A stretch of 64,000 nucleotides of DNA. Origin: Eutreptiella sp. 'Long Island Sound 2002'. Taxonomy: Eukaryota > Euglenozoa > Euglenophyceae > Eutreptiales > Eutreptiaceae. Below are positions 63,230-64,000 of this stretch, one piece after another. The stretch's first letter is position 1. Each line of letters starts with the position of its first letter. The notes beneath the pieces are model-generated. The model did no database searches, had not been told where the DNA came from, and worked only from the letters and a program-made list of their open reading frames with translations. The translations under genes and the position numbers were made by a program. The stretch spans positions 2,604,001 to 2,668,000 of the forward strand of contig OZ038385.1 in NCBI GenBank assembly GCA_964036045.1. The letters are read 5' to 3'.

Positions 63230-63760
63230 ATGCAATGCGTTTGTGTTGGTTGCTTCGTTAGAACGTTGGGGTTGTCAACGCTGTGTTCGTTGGGGGCTCG
63301 GGTGCTCTTCTCTCTTGCTCTGCAGAGGTTAAAACAGGAATGAAAGGTATGCGATGCGAATGGAGCGCGCAGCACACACGTAGGGTTAGTATATGCGCTG
63401 TGCTCGCAATGCATGTGCCTAATCGAGGCATTCACACGATGTGGCGCTTTCCCTGTACTCCAATTCACCCTTGTTCTCTCTTCACAGGTGAGAAAGGAAA
63501 GTGCTTGCTCGTGTTTGCGTTGCCGTAGCGCTAAAGTAGAGTTGCTTAAAACGCTTAGGCTTGTTTTGCGCTGTGCAGTGCGCCACTTTCTCTCCTCTTT
63601 CTGCAGGAAACAAGACACAGGAAGCGTGCATGACACACAGTGCATTAATCGCTTAGGGTTGTTTATAATTCGCCGTAGGTTTGTTTACGCGCGTAGGGTT
63701 TCTTTGCGCTCGCGTTTTTCTCGGCATTCACATGATGCGTGGTGAGTAAGGTAGGTAAGC
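63230..63760 (+). repeat. Degenerate short repeats
   Basis: GCTGTG(T/C)TCG-type phrases near 63,280, 63,397 and 63,571, and TCTCTCT...GCAGG phrases near 63,310, 63,480 and 63,595, alternate at irregular 100-170 bp spacing. Confidence 0.35.
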
Positions 63761-64000
63761 CCAGGAGGAGCTCACCTCCTGGTTCAGTCACGCTTGTGAT
63801 TGGTTATGTTGAGTTAAATTAGGTAAGCACAACGGGAAATGGAGAGATTGTGCATACCCGTGCATGCATATGACGCATCAAAGGGTAGGCCACGCGAAGT
63901 GCGCAGGGTAAATCCTGTTTAGGCTACCCAGGGGCTCCACCTCACGTTCTATAAGAGAGCGGCCGGAGCTTCTTAAGCTTGCTTGCTTGATAGGGGCATT

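Larger units (their letters stand above)
61757..64000. other. Unannotated AT-richer region
   Basis: No frame on either strand shows a recognisable domain. The longest (63,217-63,645 on -, 142 aa) is unconvincing. Holds the tRNA-like segment at 62,684-62,785, a loosely repeated block at 63,230-63,760 and an 8-bp inverted repeat (CCAGGAGG/CCTCCTGG) near 63,760-63,782. Confidence 0.5.

Noticed and set aside
63217-63645. 142-aa - strand frame near the right edge
   Set aside because: No recognisable motif; overlaps repeat-like sequence and + strand frames of similar length.

Overview
The window looks like heterochromatin-like nuclear DNA from a eukaryote with a large, repeat-rich genome. A protist or alga seems most likely, but this is inference and I cannot name a taxon. 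I find no ordinary host gene. Almost every base belongs to transposable elements (TEs) stacked inside one another. Several borders can be fixed to the base because the sequence interrupted by one insertion is present intact elsewhere, or because short target-site duplications (TSDs) flank the insertion.

Region 1 (1-23,744) is the right part of a giant Ty3/gypsy chromovirus, copy 1, on the + strand. It runs gag, an in-frame UAG, then protease, reverse transcriptase (RT), RNase H, integrase and chromodomain, a 1.5 kb non-coding tail, a polypurine tract (PPT), and a 3' LTR that is cut off. Its pol is split by a 13.3 kb LINE on the - strand (2,658-15,977, 10-bp TSD). The LINE carries a 5'-truncated ORF1, an ORF2 with endonuclease, RT, RNase H and zinc motif (two in-frame stops), and an unusual third ORF of 1,367 aa with a Ulp1-like cysteine-protease pattern and an RS-rich tail.

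Region 2 (23,745-34,515) is a tandem array of about 1.26 kb units. One unit is interrupted by a tiny-core LTR element (A, TSD GAGC), and one LTR of A is interrupted by a second non-autonomous LTR element (B, TSD CTGG). B shares its PPT/LTR junction with the giant chromovirus.

Region 3 (34,516-61,756) is an old retroelement with a decayed gag-like gene, split into three pieces by two insertions. The first is a 5'-truncated LINE (35,576-38,192, 11-bp TSD). The second is a complete second copy of the giant chromovirus (38,726-60,849, TSD CTAC, LTRs of about 3.1 kb). Copy 2 also shows the 5' end missing from copy 1, including a 662-aa coiled-coil and Pro/Gly-rich ORF upstream of gag. Its 3' LTR holds a 4.76 kb DNA transposon (55,605-60,359) with terminal inverted repeats (TIRs), a spliced DDE-like transposase gene and an overlapping second gene. 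Each of its introns and both its ends are packed with the same palindromic TTCGAACGAA motif.

Region 4 (61,757-64,000) is unannotated AT-richer DNA with a tRNA-like (SINE-type) segment.

The two chromovirus copies carry different inactivating lesions, yet both keep a UAG between gag and pol in one frame. This suggests Pol is made by stop-codon readthrough. Inferred order of events: old retroelement, then LINE fragment and giant chromovirus, then DNA transposon in the chromovirus LTR. A parallel nest (array, A, B) lies to the left.
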